Below, piece by piece: positions 1 to 7,976 of a stretch of DNA of 64,000 bases. The notes beneath the pieces are model-generated. The model was not told where the DNA came from and searched no databases. It saw only the letters and a list, made by a program, of their open reading frames with translations. Each line of letters begins with the position of its first letter. The first letter of the stretch is position 1. Source of the stretch: Bradyrhizobium sp. CCGE-LA001 (GTDB lineage Bacteria; Pseudomonadota; Alphaproteobacteria; Rhizobiales; Xanthobacteraceae); the NCBI RefSeq assembly GCF_000296215.2, contig NZ_CP013949.1, forward strand, positions 2,659,501 through 2,723,500, in the 5' to 3' direction. A program made the translations under genes and the position numbers.

Positions 1-690
1 TCGCTCAACCCGGTGCTGACCATCGGCACCCAGTTGATGGAGACGATCCAGGAGCATCTCGAGCTGGATGCGCCGGCGGCGAAGAAGCGCAGCATCGAGC
101 TGCTCGCCGCCGTCGGCATTCCGGCGCCGGAGCAGCGGCTCGCGCAATATCCGCATCAATGCTCCGGCGGCATGCGCCAGCGCATTGCGATCGCAATTGC
201 GCTGTCCTGCGAGCCGAAGCTCTTGATCGCGGATGAGCCGACGACGGCGCTCGACGTCACCATCCAGGCGCAGATCCTCGATCTGCTGGCCCGTGAGCAG
301 CGCCGCCGGCACATGGCAATGATCATCATTACACATGATCTCGGAGTCGTCGCCGGCCGCGCCGACGAGGTCGCGGTGATGTATGCGGGCAGGGTGGTGG
401 AGCGTGCGCCGACATCTGCACTCTTCAAGCGCATGCACATGCCCTACACCGAGGCGCTGCTGGCGGCGATTCCGAAGCTGGAGGCCGCACCGCATACGCC
501 CCTGCCTGCGATCTCCGGCCGCCCGCCCGATCCGACGCGGCCGCTGAAGGGCTGCTCCTTTGCGCCGCGCTGCCGCTATGCCGCGGGGCGCTGCCATGAG
601 GCCAAGCCCGAGCTGAAGGGCGCCGAGATGGCCGGTCATCTCTATGCCTGCTTCCATCCGATCCGGATGGCCGAGGGGATCGGCGCATGA
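1..690 (+). CDS. Oligopeptide/dipeptide ABC transporter ATP-binding protein, DppD-like (5' end missing)
   Basis: Cytoplasmic ATPase subunit of an oligopeptide/dipeptide/nickel importer. The frame is open from the first base, so the N-terminus and Walker A lie outside the window. Visible in order are the ABC signature (CSGGMRQR), Walker B with the catalytic Glu (LLIADEPTTALD), the switch His (IITHDLG), and a C-terminal oligo_HPY-type extension with the CSFAPRCRYA...C cysteines. The stop overlaps the start of the next ATPase by 4 bp (ATGA), as is usual for DppD-DppF pairs. Family is certain; the substrate cannot be read from the sequence. Confidence 0.93.
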   Translation, partial: SLNPVLTIGTQLMETIQEHLELDAPAAKKRSIELLAAVGIPAPEQRLAQYPHQCSGGMRQRIAIAIALSCEPKLLIADEPTTALDVTIQAQILDLLAREQRRRHMAMIIITHDLGVVAGRADEVAVMYAGRVVERAPTSALFKRMHMPYTEALLAAIPKLEAAPHTPLPAISGRPPDPTRPLKGCSFAPRCRYAAGRCHEAKPELKGAEMAGHLYACFHPIRMAEGIGA

Positions 691-1658
691 TGCAACTTGC
701 CGTGCGCCCCGCGCCGCTGCTCAACGTCGACAATCTCGTGGTCGAATATGGCCTCGGCAACAAGACGGTGCATGCCGTCTCAGGCGTCAGCCTCGAGGTC
801 GCGCGCGGCGAGACGCTGGGGCTGGTCGGCGAATCCGGCTGCGGCAAGTCGACGCTGGGGCGCGCGGTGCTGCAATTGCGCCGCGCCAAATCCGGCCAGG
901 TGATGTTTGACGGCGAGGATCTGACCGCAATGCAGGGCGAGGCGCTGCGCAAGATGCGTCGCCGCGTGCAGCTGATCTTCCAGGATCCGATCGCCTCGCT
1001 CAATCCGCGCCGGCGCATCGGCGACATCGTGGCAGAGCCGTTGATTATCGCCGGCGTCAAGGATGCCGCCGAGCGCAAAAGACGCGTTCACGAGGTGCTC
1101 TCCGCGGTCGGGCTCGATCCTGATCTCGTGGCGGGCCGCCTGCCGCATGAATTCTCCGGCGGCCAGTGCCAGCGCATCTGCATCGCGCGCGCGCTGGTGC
1201 TCAATCCCGAGTTCATCGTCTGCGACGAGCCGGTGTCGGCGCTCGACGTCTCCATCCGGGCGCAGATCCTCAATCTGCTGGAAGAGATGAAGGCGCGCTT
1301 CGGTCTGACGCTGCTGTTCATCGCGCATGATCTCGCAGTCGTGAAAGCCGTCAGCGACCGTGTCGCGGTGATGTATCTCGGCCGGCTCTGCGAGGTCGGG
1401 CCCTCGGAGCAGTTGTTCGCAAAGCCTGCACATCCCTATACCGGGCTGCTGTTGCAGGCGATCCCGGTGCCCGATCCGGACGTGCGTCCCGCCGAGAGTG
1501 TGGCGGCCGGCGAGCCGCCATCGCCGATTGCGCCGCCGTCCGGCTGCCGCTTCCGCACCCGCTGCCCGCGCGCCGATCAGCAATGCAGCGCGGAGATACC
1601 GGAGTTGCGCGAGGTCGCGCCCGGCCAGTTCGCCGCTTGCCACCATCCGCTGGCCTGA
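687..1658 (+). CDS. Oligopeptide/dipeptide ABC transporter ATP-binding protein, DppF-like
   Basis: Second ATPase of the same importer (323 aa, normal length for DppF/OppF). Walker A GESGCGKST is at about residues 48-56, the Q-loop in IFQDPIASLNP near 97-107, the signature EFSGGQCQR near 155-163, Walker B VCDEPVSALD near 180, and a C-terminal oligo_HPY region with the GCRFRTRCPRA cysteines. It is translationally coupled to the preceding gene through an ATGA overlap. The permease and binding-protein genes are presumably upstream of the window. It is the last gene of the operon; a separate dehydrogenase gene starts 75 bp downstream. Confidence 0.95.
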   Translation: MMQLAVRPAPLLNVDNLVVEYGLGNKTVHAVSGVSLEVARGETLGLVGESGCGKSTLGRAVLQLRRAKSGQVMFDGEDLTAMQGEALRKMRRRVQLIFQDPIASLNPRRRIGDIVAEPLIIAGVKDAAERKRRVHEVLSAVGLDPDLVAGRLPHEFSGGQCQRICIARALVLNPEFIVCDEPVSALDVSIRAQILNLLEEMKARFGLTLLFIAHDLAVVKAVSDRVAVMYLGRLCEVGPSEQLFAKPAHPYTGLLLQAIPVPDPDVRPAESVAAGEPPSPIAPPSGCRFRTRCPRADQQCSAEIPELREVAPGQFAACHHPLA

Positions 1659-1733
1659 ACTAAGACCGGTTTGTCTCGCCTTGCCGGCCATGGCATGGTG
1701 ACGCGACAACGAGAAGCATGCGGGAGGACGCCG

Positions 1734-2801
1734 ATGAAGAGTTTCAAGGTTGCCGATTTCAAGGCGCCGCTGCAGGAGGTCGACGAGGCGACGCCGCAGC
1801 CGTCGGGCACGCAGGTGCTGATCAAGGTCAAGGCCGCCGGCGTCTGCCACAGCGACCTCCACATCTGGGAGGGTGGCTACGATCTCGGCCATGGCCGCAA
1901 GCCGCTGTCGCTGAAGGATCGCGGCATCAACCTGCCGCTGACCATGGGCCATGAGACCGTCGGTGAGGTTCTCGCTTTCGGTCCCGATGTGAAGCCGACC
2001 GATCAGGGCGATCTCAGGCACGGCGATGTCGGCCTCGTCTATCCCTGGATCGGCTGCGGCAAGTGCGCGACATGCCTGGCCGGTGACGAGAACATGTGCC
2101 TCACGCCGCGCTCTCTCGGGGTCTATTGCGACGGCGGCTACTCCGATCACATGCTGGTGCCGCATCCGCGCTATCTGCTCAATCTGAAAGGGCTCGACCC
2201 GGCGACGACCGCGCCCTATGCCTGCTCGGGCGTCACCACCTACAGCGCGCTGAAAAAGGTGGAGCAGCATTTCGATACGCCGATCGTGATGTTCGGCGCC
2301 GGCGGCCTCGGCCTAATGGCGCTGTCGCTGCTGAAGGCGATGGGCGGCAAGGGCGCGATCATGGTCGACATCGACGCCAGGAAGCGCGAAGCGGCGGAGA
2401 AGGCCGGCGCGCTCGCGACCGTCGATCCCAAGGCGCCGGATGCACTGGAGCAGCTTGCGAAGAAAGCGGGCGGGCCGATCCGGGCCGTGATCGATCTCGT
2501 CGGCAACGCCGCCACGACGCAGCTCGGCTTCGATTGCCTCACCAAGGGCGGCAAGCTCGTGATCGTCGGCCTGTTCGGCGGCGGCGCGACCTGGGCGCTG
2601 CCGCTGATTCCGATCAAGGCCATCACGATCCAGGGCAGCTATGTCGGCAATCTGCGCGAGACTCAGGAGCTGCTCGACCTCGTGCGCACGAAGAAGGTGC
2701 CACCGATCCCGGTGACGACCGCACCGCTCGCGAAGGCCAACGATGCGCTGGTGCAGTTGCAGCAGGGCGCTGTGGTCGGACGCACGGTGCTGACGCCGTA
2801 A
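1734..2801 (+). CDS. Zinc-dependent alcohol dehydrogenase (MDR family)
   Basis: Medium-chain NAD(P)-dependent alcohol dehydrogenase, 355 aa. Catalytic zinc ligand Cys38 lies in GVCHSD, the GHE motif is at His73-Glu74, the structural-zinc cysteines are C108, C111, C114 and C122, and the Rossmann glycine motif GAGGLG is at 188-193. The frame is open further upstream, but ATG 1734 is preceded by GGGAGG at a good distance and gives the usual N-terminus. It stands alone between the peptide-transporter ATPases and a hydroxyacid dehydrogenase, and a palindromic repeat follows. The substrate alcohol is unknown. Confidence 0.93.
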   Translation: MKSFKVADFKAPLQEVDEATPQPSGTQVLIKVKAAGVCHSDLHIWEGGYDLGHGRKPLSLKDRGINLPLTMGHETVGEVLAFGPDVKPTDQGDLRHGDVGLVYPWIGCGKCATCLAGDENMCLTPRSLGVYCDGGYSDHMLVPHPRYLLNLKGLDPATTAPYACSGVTTYSALKKVEQHFDTPIVMFGAGGLGLMALSLLKAMGGKGAIMVDIDARKREAAEKAGALATVDPKAPDALEQLAKKAGGPIRAVIDLVGNAATTQLGFDCLTKGGKLVIVGLFGGGATWALPLIPIKAITIQGSYVGNLRETQELLDLVRTKKVPPIPVTTAPLAKANDALVQLQQGAVVGRTVLTP

Positions 2802-2817
2802 CGGACGCTCTCTCCTC

Positions 2818-2911
2818 CGTCATTGCGAGGAGCGAAGCGACGAAGCAATCCAGACTGTCTCTGCGGATGCATTTCTGGATTGCTTCGTCGCAAGAGCTCC
2901 TCGCAATGACG
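2818..2911. repeat. Intergenic palindromic repeat, family A (copy 1)
   Basis: About 94 bp with near-perfect terminal inverted repeats (CGTCATTGCGAGG ... CCTCGCAATGACG) and internal AAGCAATCCAGA / TCTGGATTGCTT arms. The same core recurs at 55668-55746 and 63403-63489. It can fold into a long hairpin and occupies most of this intergenic gap. Elements of this kind are common in Bradyrhizobium genomes. Confidence 0.85.
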
Positions 2912-2942
2912 AGGCTACACCTTCCTTCACTCAGGAATCCCA

Positions 2943-4022
2943 ATGCCCGCAAACAACGCCTTCCACATTGCCGTGCTTGCCGGTGACGGTATCGGTCCCG
3001 AGGTCATGGCGCCGGCCATCGAGGTGCTGCGCAAGGTCGAGCAGAAATCCGGCCTGAGCTTCCGCTTCACCGAGGCGCCGGCCGGCGCCAACAATTATCT
3101 CGCCACCGGCAAGTCGATGCCTGACTCGACCATCAAGCTGTGCGAGGAGGCGGACGCGATCCTGCTCGGGGCCTGCGGGTTGCCGTCGGTACGCTACCCC
3201 GACAACACCGAGATCGCGCCGCAGATCGAGCTGCGCTTCATCTTCGATCTCTACGCCGGCGTGCGTCCGGCGCGGCTCATTCCGGGCGTGCCGAGTCCGA
3301 TCGTCGGCGCGGACACGCGCGGCATCGATCTCGTCGTGATCAGGGAGTCGACCGAAGGCTTGTTCGCCTCGATGGGCAAGGGCATCGTCACCCATGAGGA
3401 TGCGCGCGAGACCATGGTGATCACGCGCAGGACCTCCGAGCGCCTGTTCGAGTTCTCGTTCCGCCTCGCCGAACGGCGCAAGGCGCGCGGCAAGCCCGGT
3501 GCGCTCACCTGCGTCGATAAGGCGAACGTGTTCAAGGCGTTTGCCTTCTTCCGCGGTATCTTCGACGAGATCGAGAAGAAGCATCCCAATGTGAAGACCG
3601 ACCGGCTCTATGTCGATGCCTGCTCGGCGATGCTGGTCAAGCGGCCCTGGGATTTCGACGTGATGGTGATGGAGAACATGTTCGGCGACATCGTCTCCGA
3701 CATCACCGCGAGCCTGATCGGCGGTCTCGGCATGGCGCCGTCAGCCGACATCGGCGACAAATACGCCGTGTTTCAGCCGTGCCACGGCACCGCGCCCGAC
3801 ATCATGGGGCAGGGCAAGGCCAATCCCACCGGCATGATCCTGTCGGCAGCGATGATGCTGGACTGGCTCGCCGACAAGCACGGCGTCGAGAGTGCGGCGG
3901 AAGCCGGCGAGACGATCGAGCGTGCGGTGGACCAGGTCTATGCCGGCGGCATCAAGCCAATGGAGTTCGGCGGCAGCAACGGCACCGCCGACATCACCAA
4001 GGCGGTGCTCGCGGCGCTGTAG
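2943..4022 (+). CDS. Isocitrate/isopropylmalate dehydrogenase family protein
   Basis: 359-aa metal- and NAD(P)-dependent decarboxylating dehydrogenase of the IMDH/IDH/tartrate dehydrogenase family. Family marks are the N-terminal LAGDGIGPEV, the VIRESTEGLF substrate-loop segment, the catalytic Lys in CVDKANVF, the metal-binding region ENMFGDIVSDI, and the NAD-binding CHGTAPDIMGQGKANPTG. Whether it acts on 3-isopropylmalate, tartrate or malate cannot be decided. Standing alone, outside any leu operon, it is more likely a catabolic homologue than LeuB. ATG 2943 follows AGGAAT. Confidence 0.9.
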   Translation: MPANNAFHIAVLAGDGIGPEVMAPAIEVLRKVEQKSGLSFRFTEAPAGANNYLATGKSMPDSTIKLCEEADAILLGACGLPSVRYPDNTEIAPQIELRFIFDLYAGVRPARLIPGVPSPIVGADTRGIDLVVIRESTEGLFASMGKGIVTHEDARETMVITRRTSERLFEFSFRLAERRKARGKPGALTCVDKANVFKAFAFFRGIFDEIEKKHPNVKTDRLYVDACSAMLVKRPWDFDVMVMENMFGDIVSDITASLIGGLGMAPSADIGDKYAVFQPCHGTAPDIMGQGKANPTGMILSAAMMLDWLADKHGVESAAEAGETIERAVDQVYAGGIKPMEFGGSNGTADITKAVLAAL

Positions 4023-4040
4023 GCAGAGAAAGCCGGGTCA

Positions 4041-4066
4041 AAGAAAGAGGGGCCCGCAGGCCCCTT
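4041..4066 (-). terminator. Hairpin terminator between convergent genes
   Basis: AGGGGCC-CGCA-GGCCCCT hairpin at 4049-4066. Read on the minus strand it is followed by TCTTTCTTT, so it is a good intrinsic terminator for the minus-strand gene ending at 4072; it may also stop plus-strand transcription. Confidence 0.75.
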
Positions 4067-4071
4067 CGTGG

Positions 4072-4359
4072 TTACCAGCGGCGCCAATGGCGGTGATGGT
4101 GATGGCGCCAACCCCACGGGCGCGCACCGTAGAAGCGGGGACCGCCGTAATAGCCGTAGGAGCGGTAATAGTTCGGTCGCCAGAAGCAGCGTCCCCAGGG
4201 GTTGCAGACCCAGCGCACCTGATCGACCTCTGCGGCGGGACCACCTGCAATCTTGTCTGCTTGCGGGATGCCGTTCGGCATTGCCGCGAGCGCCGGTCCC
4301 GACGCGAGCGCCACACCGCCGATGGCAGCCAGACCAAGAACAGCAAATTTGAGTGTCAT
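4072..4359 (-). CDS. Small exported protein with Arg/Gly/Tyr/His-rich tail
   Basis: 95 aa. Residues 1-25 form a clear signal peptide (KFAVLGLAAIGG..., ending ALA before AMPNG). The mature part has a WVCNPWGRCFWRPNYY segment with two cysteines, a Tyr/Gly-rich stretch and a C-terminal HHHHRHWRRW tail. It resembles short periplasmic proteins common in Bradyrhizobium that carry a Gly-Cys-Gly/Cys-Arg-Pro-Asn type motif. Function is unknown; the histidine-rich tail could bind metal, which is inference only. Confidence 0.75.
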   Translation of the reverse strand: MTLKFAVLGLAAIGGVALASGPALAAMPNGIPQADKIAGGPAAEVDQVRWVCNPWGRCFWRPNYYRSYGYYGGPRFYGARPWGWRHHHHRHWRRW

Positions 4360-4463
4360 CGCAATCTCCCTCGTTGGTGGCGGGAGAACTTTTGACGGAT
4401 CACCTGGTTGCTACTGCATTGAATTGTCCGAAGAATTTAATCTTCCTGAACGTTGGTTCAGAT

Positions 4464-5285
4464 TCAGCGCCCCTGAAACTTGGGCCTGCGCTTTTCCATG
4501 AAGGCCTGCCGGCCCTCGCGAAAATCCTGGGAGTCCATGCAGGCATTGCCGATCGCCTTGATCGCGTCCATGTCGCGCTGGCTCTCGTCCTTCAGAACCT
4601 GCGCGATGGTGATCTTGGCCGCCTTGATCGCGAGCGGCGCGTTCTCGGAAATGGTGTGCGCGAGCCCCATGGTCTCGGCCCAGAGATCGTCGACCGGGAA
4701 GATGCGCTCGACGAGGCCGATGCGCAGTGCCTCGGCGGAATCGATGCGCATGCCGGTGTACATCAGAAGACGTGCCCAGGACGGGCCGACCAGCGAGACC
4801 AGGTGCCGCAAGCCATCATAGCCATAGGCGATGCCGAGCCTGGCGGCGGGAATGCCGAACTGGCTGTCGGGCGAGGCGATGCGGATATCGGCGAGCATCG
4901 CGACCTGCATGCCGCCGCCGAGACAAAAGCCCTGGATGCAGGCGATGGTCGGTTTGGGATAGTCGGCGAGCAGCTCGCGCTGGGCAGCGCTGCGCCTGGC
5001 ATATTCCTCTGAAGCCGCCGCGTTATGGCGAGTCTTCTCGAACTGGCTGATGTCGGCCCCTGACACGAATGCTTTGCCACCTGCGCCACGCAGGATCACG
5101 ACGCGCACGGTGTCGTCGTCGCGCAGGCTCGTCAGCGCCGCGCCGAACCCCTCCCACATTTCCAGCGACATCGCGTTGCGCTTGCCGGGGTTGTTGAAGG
5201 TGATCACGCCGACGCCGCTGGTCGTGTGCGTCAGGATCTTGCCGTCGGCGTAAGCCGTTTCGGCGGTGCTTGATATGTCGGACAT
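4464..5285 (-). CDS. Enoyl-CoA hydratase/isomerase (crotonase) family protein
   Basis: 273-aa crotonase-fold protein. Oxyanion-hole segments are visible (AFVSGADI and GFCLGGGMQVA). The two glutamates that catalyse hydration in canonical enoyl-CoA hydratase are replaced: GGGCEL is here GGGMQV, and QPEILLG is here IPAARLG. It is therefore unlikely to be an ordinary hydratase; a lyase, isomerase or other CoA role is possible. ATG 5285 is chosen because the family-like sequence starts just after it, although the frame is open 74 codons further upstream. Confidence 0.88.
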   Translation of the reverse strand: MSDISSTAETAYADGKILTHTTSGVGVITFNNPGKRNAMSLEMWEGFGAALTSLRDDDTVRVVILRGAGGKAFVSGADISQFEKTRHNAAASEEYARRSAAQRELLADYPKPTIACIQGFCLGGGMQVAMLADIRIASPDSQFGIPAARLGIAYGYDGLRHLVSLVGPSWARLLMYTGMRIDSAEALRIGLVERIFPVDDLWAETMGLAHTISENAPLAIKAAKITIAQVLKDESQRDMDAIKAIGNACMDSQDFREGRQAFMEKRRPKFQGR

Positions 5286-5428
5286 CGCGCGCTCGCTGGT
5301 TATGGCGAGTGCAATGTGCTGCGCGGGCATCGCGACGGTCAACGGGAACGGGATAGGCGCGCTTGCATCCGCCTGTGCTGCGATTGCATGGGGCGCGCAA
5401 GGTTCGGGGACGGTACCAAACGGCGAAG

Positions 5429-5452
5429 AAAAAGGGGCGGCCATGCCGCCCC
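5429..5452 (-). terminator. Rho-independent terminator downstream of the XRE regulator
   Basis: Minus-strand GGGGCGGC-ATG-GCCGCCCC hairpin (8-bp perfect stem) followed by TTTTTCTTC. It lies 122 bp beyond the stop at 5575 and would end the LysR-XRE transcript. Confidence 0.85.
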
Positions 5453-5574
5453 AAGACAGTCCGTGCGCAAGCGCGCGGCACAGCATATCCCGCTCGGTCT
5501 GGTCCAATCCGGCCGCATCCCCGTGACGCGGCGGATTGAACGTCGGCCGTTGAAGGCCGGACCGTCGATCGATC

Positions 5575-5979
5575 TCAGCTTTCGTTCGCGGCGATCGATT
5601 CCATCAGCGAGACGAGCTGACGCTGCACTGTCTGGTCCTTGATCTTGCTGTAGGCGCGCAGCAGCCGCAGGCTGAAGGCGCTGTCGAGGAAGAGCAGGCT
5701 CTCCACTTCGCGCGCCTTGTTGTCGCCGTCATAGAAGAAGGTCACGGGCACATCGAGGGCCGAGGCGATCTGCTGAAGCCGAGCCGCGCCGACGCGATTG
5801 ACGCCCTTCTCGTATTTCTGGACCTGCTGGAAGCTGACGCCCAGCTTCTCGCCCAGCTCGGCCTGCGAGATCTTCATCTCGACGCGCCGCAACCGGATCC
5901 GCTTGCCAAGCTCAATGTCCGGCTTGCCGGCACTGCGCTGCTTCATTCTCTTCGCCGCTGCTTTCATCTTCGTTCTCAC
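5575..5979 (-). CDS. XRE-family HTH transcriptional regulator
   Basis: 134 aa. A Cro/CI-type helix-turn-helix fills about residues 22-80 (RIRLRRVEMKISQAELGEKL, then SFQQVQKYEKGVNRVGAARL). A short C-terminal region (LLRAYSKIKDQTVQRQLVSL) probably mediates oligomerisation. The layout resembles the PraR/SinR-like regulators of alphaproteobacteria. Its ATG overlaps the stop of the upstream LysR gene (ATGA), so the two are translationally coupled. Targets are unknown. Confidence 0.9.
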   Translation of the reverse strand: MRTKMKAAAKRMKQRSAGKPDIELGKRIRLRRVEMKISQAELGEKLGVSFQQVQKYEKGVNRVGAARLQQIASALDVPVTFFYDGDNKAREVESLLFLDSAFSLRLLRAYSKIKDQTVQRQLVSLMESIAANES

Positions 5980-7025
5980 CGTTGTTCTTCGGTTGAAAAT
6001 CCCCCGAAGAGCTGGGTCAGGGGTTCGCCCATATAGGAGTCCTTGAATTCATGCGGATGCACGAACTCTTCCTTAAACCACGGGAAACGAGCTGGATTGA
6101 AAGCCTCGATCAGCCAGTCAATCATGTGCCGTACGCGCGGAATCCGTCCGCTACCGGGATGGTAGGATAGCCAGATATCCAGCGGTCGGTTCAGCTCGAC
6201 CTCCAGTGGAATCAATTTCCCGCCGAGCGCAATGGCGTAGCTCGGGAAGACGCCGATGCCCGCGCCATTTGCGACCGCCCAATAGTTGGCGCTCGAGACG
6301 TTGGTCTTCATGACCAGAAGGTCACGCTCCGAAACGCCCGGGAAGAAGCTCTCGAAAGATTCCTTGGCGGCGAGCTGGTCGGCGAATTGCAGCACCAGGC
6401 GGTGCTTGATCAATTCGGCCGCCGAACGCGGCGCGCCGTGTTTTGCGATGTATTTCTCGGCGGCCCAGAACATCAGATGCATGCGGCCGAGCCGCACCAG
6501 CTTGACGTCGAGCGCCGACGGACGCGACAGATGGATGGCGACGTCGGCCTCGTGGCGGGAGACGTCGGCCGAGCGCATTGCGCAATGCAGGTCGACCAGG
6601 ATCTTCGGATAAGCCTGCTGAAACTCGACCAGCCGCGGGGCGAGCCAGAACGTCCCAAGTCCCTCGGTCACGGCGACACGGACCTCGCCGGACAGCGCGT
6701 TGGCCGTGGAATCGCTGGTGCGCAGCACGTCGAAGGCGGCCGCCTCCATACGCTCGACGGCCGAGACCACCATCGCGCCTTCGTCGGTCAGATGCGTGCC
6801 GTGAACGTCGCGGGTAAAGAGGGTGGTGCCGGTCTGGCGCTCGAAATCATCGATCCGGCGGCGGACGGCGTTGATCGATAGCGAAAGGCGTTCGGCCGCC
6901 GAGCGGAAACTTCCGCATCGAACGACTTCCAGAAATATGCGGGCCGCGTCCCAATCCGAGAGGCCGCCGAGGTTTGGTTTTGGGCGTTCTTCCAGCGGAA
7001 CGCCCCTTTCCGCCAAGGAGTGCAT
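5976..7025 (-). CDS. LysR-family transcriptional regulator
   Basis: 349 aa. The winged helix-turn-helix is at about residues 24-82 (FLEVVRCGSFRSAAERLSLS, then RRRIDDFERQTGTTLFTRD), followed by a LysR substrate-binding domain. There is a 20-residue N-terminal extension and a longer-than-usual C-terminus (about 349 against 300 aa) ending GGFSTEEQR. ATG 7025 follows AAGGGAA. It is the first gene of a two-regulator transcript, its stop overlapping the XRE gene start by 4 bp. The inducer is unknown. Confidence 0.92.
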   Translation of the reverse strand: MHSLAERGVPLEERPKPNLGGLSDWDAARIFLEVVRCGSFRSAAERLSLSINAVRRRIDDFERQTGTTLFTRDVHGTHLTDEGAMVVSAVERMEAAAFDVLRTSDSTANALSGEVRVAVTEGLGTFWLAPRLVEFQQAYPKILVDLHCAMRSADVSRHEADVAIHLSRPSALDVKLVRLGRMHLMFWAAEKYIAKHGAPRSAAELIKHRLVLQFADQLAAKESFESFFPGVSERDLLVMKTNVSSANYWAVANGAGIGVFPSYAIALGGKLIPLEVELNRPLDIWLSYHPGSGRIPRVRHMIDWLIEAFNPARFPWFKEEFVHPHEFKDSYMGEPLTQLFGGFSTEEQR

Positions 7026-7507
7026 ACAATTCCCTTCAGGACGCTAAACTGGCAGAATCTGGCGCAAACCACAACCACGGCGGGTTGCGGGATGATGAGT
7101 TTTGAACGTCATCCTTACTATCTCGCGAGCGGTATTTGAGTGCTGCCACGGGCTGGGAATCGGGCAAGTTATCGTCCGTTTGAGGGGTATCGCGTGAGTT
7201 CCGTTGCAAGCCTCGAGACGGCTGCGGGATTGCTGGCGCTGTCCGGAATGGACGTCCCTGCGCGAGAGTCGTTGACGGCCTTCCGGATGGATCAATCACA
7301 ACGCGCGAGGCGTCTTGCTTCGGATCGCTCCGACGCTCGCTTGCGGCATCGTGGGACGATGTGCGCGGGAACCGCGGTTTCGCCGCGGAAACACGCGGAA
7401 ATCATGTTCGGAGGCAAAGCGGCCTCGTGCTATCTTCTGGTCTCCACGGGGGCCGAAGGGGTCGTCACATCAACGTCTCGCAGCCCGAAATAACGGAAAG
7501 AACGCCG
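7026..7507. other. 482-bp gap: 5' regions of the LysR gene and of a small gene
   Basis: No convincing gene. Open frames such as 7140-7493 give low-complexity, Arg/Ser-rich translations with no recognisable domain. The gap should hold the divergent promoters of the LysR gene (minus) and the small plus-strand gene at 7508; I could not pick out reliable -35/-10 or operator sequences. Confidence 0.4.
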
Positions 7508-7774
7508 GTGTCGCATTCAGACGAACATTTGCAGTCGGTGCTGGAAACGCTCGAGGAGTGCCGGAGGGTTCTCATTGCGAGCAACAGCCGCGAATCGGCC
7601 GAGCTGCTGTCCATTGTCATCCTCGACGTCAGGATGAAGCTCAAAGGAATTGACGATGCCGATCTCAAGGCATTGTGCGACGAAATGCTGCGGAGCGCTG
7701 CGAGCGAACCGTCGTCCCCTTCCAAGCAGGCGCAGGTCCAGCCCCGGCGTCCGCTGCTCCGCGTGGTGAAGTAG
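7508..7774 (+). CDS. Small conserved-type hypothetical protein
   Basis: About 88 aa from GTG 7508, preceded by GGAAAG at about 8 bp. The predicted protein is mainly helical and charged (SHSDEHLQSVLETLEECRRV...), with a LLSIVILDVRMKLKGI segment and a basic, Pro-containing tail (RRPLLRVVK). It has no signal peptide or membrane segment. The frame is open upstream, but that part looks non-coding. No family recognised. A hairpin 12 bp after the stop suggests it is monocistronic. Confidence 0.65.
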   Translation: MSHSDEHLQSVLETLEECRRVLIASNSRESAELLSIVILDVRMKLKGIDDADLKALCDEMLRSAASEPSSPSKQAQVQPRRPLLRVVK

Positions 7775-7785
7775 CCGCGCCGCCG

Positions 7786-7810
7786 AATCTCGCTGTTTGG
7801 CGAGATTTGT
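7786..7810 (+). terminator. Hairpin terminator after the small gene
   Basis: AATCTCGC-TGTTTG-GCGAGATT (8-bp perfect stem) followed by TGT, 12 bp after the stop at 7774. Confidence 0.6.
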
Positions 7811-7816
7811 GCGCGT

Positions 7817-7852
7817 CCCGATGCCGTATCTGTGATCACGGATGGCATCGGG
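7817..7852. repeat. 36-bp imperfect palindrome upstream of ccdA
   Basis: Outer arms CCCGATGCC and GGCATCGGG match perfectly and an inner GTGATCAC is itself a palindrome; a two-base offset separates the layers. It lies about 125 bp upstream of ccdA. It could be an operator or an RNA structure; nothing in the sequence decides. Confidence 0.45.
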
Positions 7853-7976
7853 AGGAGCCCTGGTTTTGCGCCCCTCTGTTGCGCATTCTCCGGCATCGGC
7901 TACACCAGAGCCGGTTCGGCTCAGGGCGCGCGCTTCCGTCGCGTCGTGCCGGGCCTGAGATGGCTCCGATTGCATC

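Noticed and set aside
780..2270. 496-codon minus-strand open frame
   Set aside because: Antisense to the DppF-like ATPase and alcohol dehydrogenase genes, which show full motif sets.
7140..7493. Possible 117-aa gene upstream of the small gene at 7508
   Set aside because: No family similarity, no good ribosome-binding site, Arg/Ser-rich composition; considered non-coding.
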